The position numbers and the translations under genes were made by a program. A DNA stretch of 64,000 bases from Fluviicola sp. (lineage in GTDB: Bacteria > Bacteroidota > Bacteroidia > Flavobacteriales_D > Crocinitomicaceae), in NCBI GenBank assembly GCA_029866325.1, contig JARWZO010000029.1:124001-188000 (forward strand). Reading direction: 5' to 3'. Positions 60,720 through 64,000 of this stretch are shown here, in pieces. A model generated the notes under the pieces. That model was not told where the DNA came from. It saw nothing but the letters and a program-made list of their open reading frames with translations, and made no database searches. The stretch's first letter is position 1. Each line of letters opens with the position of its first letter.

Positions 60720-61433
60720 TCACCACCGTCCATTCTCCAATTCCAGTATTTTTTTCGTTCCCCCAACCATTTCAAAAAGCTGGTTTTCTTTATAAAAAAG
60801 ACTTACCTCCTTAAAATCTGACTTAAGCGAGAATAAGTGATACCTGAAAAAATTAGGTGTGAAAATTATTTCTATGACAAAACGATCACCAGTACCATCA
60901 AATTCTCCTGGACGAAAACAATAATCTTCACCAAATAAACCGTTCAAAACCGGGAAGTTTATACACATGTTAGAGTCAGCGAAATTTCCGAATGAAATAT
61001 TTTCCGTCCGATATCCACTGGCTAAATACACAGTATCCAGCATCAATCTCCAATGGAAATCATCGTAAACTCCAGAACTTGTATCTCCCGCAATCTTAAA
61101 CACCAAATCGGCATATCCCAATCGTCTATTTTCCTCTGATGTACGAGGCATTTCACAGCGATACTTACGCACGATCGGATTAAACTCTTTATTGGGAATC
61201 AACGTGAAACACAATTCGCCATCACGATCGATTCGATACCTTGCAAACGCTAAACCTTGATTTGCTTCACAACCATACATTAGCATAGCAATGGAATCAT
61301 TGTGGAAATAAATCTCTTCACCACAAAACATATTATCATATTGACCAATACTTGCGCGCTTACCTGAAAGTTGAGCGTTTGACTTGAAAGTGCCAACCGC
61401 CAGAATTATCCAAACCAACAAAACTATTTTCAT
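60720..61433 (-). CDS. Secreted protein of unknown function
   Basis: 237 residues from the ATG at 61433, giving a signal peptide MKIVLLVWIILAVGTFKSNA; the ATG at 61481 would add a second hydrophobic stretch. The mature part has beta strands and several Cys (NMFCGEEIYFHNDSIAMLMYG, GEDYCFRPGEFDG). The pattern resembles other lineage-specific secreted proteins in this window. Convergent with the preceding gene. Confidence 0.65.
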   Translation of the reverse strand: MKIVLLVWIILAVGTFKSNAQLSGKRASIGQYDNMFCGEEIYFHNDSIAMLMYGCEANQGLAFARYRIDRDGELCFTLIPNKEFNPIVRKYRCEMPRTSEENRRLGYADLVFKIAGDTSSGVYDDFHWRLMLDTVYLASGYRTENISFGNFADSNMCINFPVLNGLFGEDYCFRPGEFDGTGDRFVIEIIFTPNFFRYHLFSLKSDFKEVSLFYKENQLFEMVGGTKKILELENGRW

Positions 61434-61608
61434 ACTTGAAAAATAGACAATATATAAAAGGGTTACAATCCAACACATCATATAGTTTCAATCAATATTT
61501 CTTCAGACGATTCTGTAACCGCTCAATTAACCATATCTCTCATAAGTTTCCATGATTCCTCCCACCCCAACAAAATCATCTGATTTCACAAAATAAATGT
61601 TAAAAAAG

Positions 61609-61648
61609 GTACTTTGTATTGCAAGGTACTAAAGTTAACCTATATTTG
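61609..61648 (+). promoter_or_regulatory. PadR operator and promoter
   Basis: A 21-bp inverted repeat (61609-61629) has arms GTACTTTG and CAAGGTAC (one mismatch) around TATTG. Its right half contains a TTG (61619-61621) spaced 19 nt from TATATTTG (61641-61648), a -33/-7 pair. The operator therefore covers the -33 box, the geometry expected of autorepression by the PadR protein encoded next. Confidence 0.78.
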
Positions 61649-61668
61649 TGCTATAAATAATACCAACG

Positions 61669-62007
61669 ATGAATGTAGAAAACACCCAGGCACAAATGCG
61701 GAAAGGAATCCTGGAGTTTTGTATTCTCAGCATTCTGAACCAAGGAGAAGCGTATCCTTCCGAAATACTTGATCGACTCAAAACCGGAAAGTTGATTGTG
61801 GTAGAAGGCACACTTTACCCCTTGCTCACCCGCTTAAAGAATATGGAACTCCTCACCTATCGCTGGGAAGAATCAACTTCCGGTCCGCCACGAAAATATT
61901 ACAGCATCACTGATGCCGGAAAAGAATCGCTGGCTGCTTTGCAAATCACTTGGAACGAATTACAACACGCTGTAACAACGGTTACCGCCCAACAAAACGA
62001 ATTATGA
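61669..62007 (+). CDS. PadR-family transcriptional repressor
   Basis: 112 residues: winged helix with RKGILEFCILSILNQGEAYPSEIL, VVEGTLYPLLTRLKNMELLTY and SGPPRKYYSITDAGKESLAAL (read in parts), the standard subfamily-2 PadR layout with a short C-terminal helix. It overlaps the PspC gene by 4 bp. The inverted repeat covering its promoter is the probable operator. Effector unknown. Confidence 0.94.
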   Translation: MNVENTQAQMRKGILEFCILSILNQGEAYPSEILDRLKTGKLIVVEGTLYPLLTRLKNMELLTYRWEESTSGPPRKYYSITDAGKESLAALQITWNELQHAVTTVTAQQNEL

Positions 62008-63500
62008 AAAAAACACTCTCTATTCATTTAGGTCGTCAATTGTTTATCATTGAAGAAGATGCTTACGACCGCCTTCAGCAATACTTGCAACGCCTTGAAA
62101 ATTCCTTAAAAGGAGAAGAAGGAGTTGGTGACATCATCGAAGATATCGAAATGCGCTTTGCAGAATTGCTCATGAGCTATATGGGCGAAACCCGCAAAGT
62201 GGTTACCATAGAAGATGTAGAAAAAGGAGTTTCTTCATTAGGCGAACCGGAAGAGATTTCGGAAGACGCGCCAAAAGAAGAACCACAAGCCAAACGCACC
62301 GAATGGTATGAACCGAAAAATCGAAAGTTTTACCGCGATACCGAAAATGGAATGCTGGCAGGTGTTGCTTCGGGAACTGCCGCTTATATTGGAATCGATC
62401 CGGTTATTGCACGTGTGATTTTCATTCTTCTCCTGTTCACAGGACTTGGGGTGCCGCTCTACATCATTTTATGGATTGTTGTTCCCAATGCTTCTACTCC
62501 ATCCGAACGGCTGCAAATGCATGGAAAACCGGTCACTGTTGATTCCCTGAAAGAAGAATTTACCAAAGCAGGCGAACGTATCAAGGAAGATGCAAAAAAT
62601 GCCAAGCACCGTTTTCAATCAGGTAACGATCATATTACAAAACGTGCCCGCAGTTTGGTGACCATCTTAGCGAAAATTATGGGTATTGGAATCATCATCG
62701 GAGCTGCTTTATCGTTGATTTTCTTCACCTTAACCATTACCGGAGTCATAGATTTTATCCCAACCACCGGCGATGAAGAATACACTTCGCTGCACGATTT
62801 CCTGAAAATTGCCGTACCGGTGCCAAAAACCTTTACGTTGATGTGGTGCTCCATGCTTCTCATCGGGTTTTCCGGTCCTTTATTCGGATTTCTTATCGGA
62901 ACACGACTTATTTTACAACGAGCAACACGTTTCTTTAAAGTAAATATGATCATCTTCCCGACTTTATTGGGAGTAGGAATCATTTGCGGTATCATTAGCG
63001 GTGTGCAAATCAGTCGTGACTTTGCGGTGTATAAAGACTTAGAACGCACGAACATGACAAGTAATGCAGATGTATTAATCATCGAGGAAATGGCTGAATA
63101 TTATAACAATCAGCGTGTTGTATCATCGGGTGGAATTGATTTCTTCAATATCAAAAACGGCAAAGTAAAAGAAGACGGCGTTATGATTACCTATCTGCCA
63201 AGCCATGATTCACTTTTTCATATTTCACAAATAATGAGTGCACATGGTGTAGATTCTAAGTCGGCAAATGATCGTTCCAGTCGTATCAATCATACCACTC
63301 AGCTTTTAGGAACAAAATTGGTGGTTTCACCGACTTACACGTATCCAACAACCGATGGTTTCAGAGATCAGGAAGTAGAAATCAAAATTGAAATTCCTGT
63401 TGGTAAAAAACTCATTGTAAAAGGAGTAACTATACAATACCCACAAACCCAAAATAGCGGAATGCTTTACCAAAATCAACCTTTCGAACCTTGGGATTAG
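62004..63500 (+). CDS. PspC-domain envelope-stress protein
   Basis: 498 residues from the ATG at 62004 (MKKTLSIHLGRQLFIIEEDA), overlapping padR by 4 bp. After a ~100-residue N-terminal region (DIEMRFAELLMSYMGETRKVVTIEDVEKGVSSLGEPEEI) there is a PspC domain (RKFYRDTENGMLAGVASGTAAYIGIDPVIARVIFILLLFTG, quoted in parts) near 110-165; three more hydrophobic segments (near 235, 295 and 320) and a C-terminal region of ~150 residues resembling a Toastrack-like beta-domain follow. PspC proteins anchor envelope-stress complexes. It is controlled with padR in one operon. Confidence 0.88.
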   Translation: MKKTLSIHLGRQLFIIEEDAYDRLQQYLQRLENSLKGEEGVGDIIEDIEMRFAELLMSYMGETRKVVTIEDVEKGVSSLGEPEEISEDAPKEEPQAKRTEWYEPKNRKFYRDTENGMLAGVASGTAAYIGIDPVIARVIFILLLFTGLGVPLYIILWIVVPNASTPSERLQMHGKPVTVDSLKEEFTKAGERIKEDAKNAKHRFQSGNDHITKRARSLVTILAKIMGIGIIIGAALSLIFFTLTITGVIDFIPTTGDEEYTSLHDFLKIAVPVPKTFTLMWCSMLLIGFSGPLFGFLIGTRLILQRATRFFKVNMIIFPTLLGVGIICGIISGVQISRDFAVYKDLERTNMTSNADVLIIEEMAEYYNNQRVVSSGGIDFFNIKNGKVKEDGVMITYLPSHDSLFHISQIMSAHGVDSKSANDRSSRINHTTQLLGTKLVVSPTYTYPTTDGFRDQEVEIKIEIPVGKKLIVKGVTIQYPQTQNSGMLYQNQPFEPWD

Positions 63501-63539
63501 GATTAAGGCACCTAGTTCTTTTCGTAGCAAAGTAAGAAA

Positions 63540-63572
63540 GCGCCGTTGTAGCAATACAAGCGGCGCCTTTTT
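63540..63572 (+). terminator. Intrinsic terminator of the PadR-PspC operon
   Basis: GCGCCG-TTGTA / TACAA-G-CGGCGC stem (one bulged base) with GCAA loop, followed by CTTTTT; 40 bp after the PspC stop. Confidence 0.88.
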
Positions 63573-63592
63573 CGATAGATAAAACCCTTTTT

Positions 63593-64000
63593 CTATCGAG
63601 AAGCCCTTTCTTCCTCTTCTTCGTCTCTAGGAATCAAAAAATGCTCTAGTTTATACAACACTCCTTTTTCGTCATAGTGTTTCCACTCGCCTATTTTCTG
63701 ACCGCATTCGTTGTATTTTCCAATGGTTTTTAGAACCGGAGTTGGATCAACGTACCATCCCATTTGTTCTCTGAACGCTAAAGCCTCATCTGTGGGTAAA
63801 GTTGGCTTGTAGAATTCCACAAACACATGCACAAAATCGGTGGCTCCGAAACCGTAAAAATGCTGCAATTCATTTTCAACATAGTCAACCCGAACAGAGT
63901 CGTACTGTATGGTTGTGTTTAACTCCTGAATCACGCGGTAATCCATCACATACAACGGATGATATCCCCAACTATTCATTCTGTATATTGTTTGACTGTA
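63593..64000 (-). CDS. 3' part of an unidentified protein (5' end beyond window)
   Basis: The frame stays open to the window edge (64000) upstream of the first ATG at 63979, so the gene is probably truncated. The visible ~135 residues contain MDYRVIQELNTTIQYDSVRVDYV, FYGFGATDFVHVFVEFYKP and GWYVDPTPVLKTIGKYNECGQKIGEWKHYDEKG (in parts), ending in a charged tail (EEEEERASR). The IGEWKHYDEKGVLYKLEHF stretch resembles MORN-like/toxin-antitoxin-type WxxYDxxGxL repeats found in Bacteroidota. I do not identify it further. Confidence 0.6.
   Translation of the reverse strand, partial: YSQTIYRMNSWGYHPLYVMDYRVIQELNTTIQYDSVRVDYVENELQHFYGFGATDFVHVFVEFYKPTLPTDEALAFREQMGWYVDPTPVLKTIGKYNECGQKIGEWKHYDEKGVLYKLEHFLIPRDEEEEERASR

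Noticed and set aside
1-64000. Complete insertion sequence or prophage
   Set aside because: No transposase, integrase, capsid or terminase signatures were seen; the repeats are all non-coding, and the two leaderless hydrolases lack other phage genes around them.

Overview
The window looks like a chromosomal segment of a Bacteroidota bacterium, most likely Flavobacteriales and possibly near Fluviicola/Crocinitomicaceae (the genus is an inference). Three things support this: promoters of the form TTG/TTTG-n19/20-TAnnTTTG (upstream of the tRNA-Glu/rpsT unit, rpsA and the 47870 gene); proteins with C-terminal type IX secretion (T9SS) sorting domains; and Bacteroidota-typical families (DUF3276, DUF5683, DUF1361, WbqC, Porin_10, a long signal peptidase I, a type-3 ProS). 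There is no rRNA, CRISPR array, complete insertion sequence or prophage. Most genes are housekeeping or lineage-specific conserved genes.

Layout. 1-3.8 kb: the tail of a truncated gene, a small secreted protein and a large TerB-like/ABC-2 fusion transporter. 4-5.8 kb: two tandem peptidoglycan hydrolases with no signal peptide; they share an N-terminal binding module and differ in the catalytic domain. 6-17 kb: fabG, a lipid kinase, a DUF1361 protein, a porin, rpsT with two tRNA-Glu genes, proS, an all-helical protein, a GH73/LysM glucosaminidase and two lipoproteins. 17-22 kb: thioredoxin, a LuxC-like acyl-CoA reductase divergent from a ferredoxin, and a T9SS-exported glycosidase-like protein. 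22-28.3 kb: DUF3276, then parA-parB-DUF5683-dapB-lepB-wbqC, one co-oriented chromosome-segregation, lysine/cell-wall and secretion block. 28.3-36 kb: a candidate small RNA, a secreted protein, ilvE, recQ convergent with a LexA/S24-like regulator. 36-41 kb: serC-serA-DUF1015-yggS-DUF1684 (serine synthesis and PLP homeostasis), ribosomal protein THX and trmH. 41-57 kb: small accessory genes (DUF1801, P460-like cytochrome, DnaJ, an ECF sigma-factor operon, GyrI-like, MpaB-like oxygenase, AraC regulator, T9SS protein). 57-64 kb: rpsA with its own promoter, leader and terminator, small secreted proteins, and a PadR-PspC operon with a visible operator.

The most unusual content is intergenic. At least six families of dispersed inverted-repeat elements occupy the gaps. 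They include three copies of a 62-65 bp palindrome with a conserved loop and a variable pentamer, two oppositely oriented elements ending in a CCCACAGATG-type inverted repeat, a 219-bp element with perfect 22-bp ends, a cruciform-like element, and AATGCTTAAT- and AAGTTTTTGAG-type elements that touch the stop codons of neighbouring genes. No transposase is present, so these would be non-autonomous or hairpin-terminator-like elements. The best candidates for an undescribed system are this palindrome family and the leaderless hydrolase pair; neither can be proven from sequence alone.
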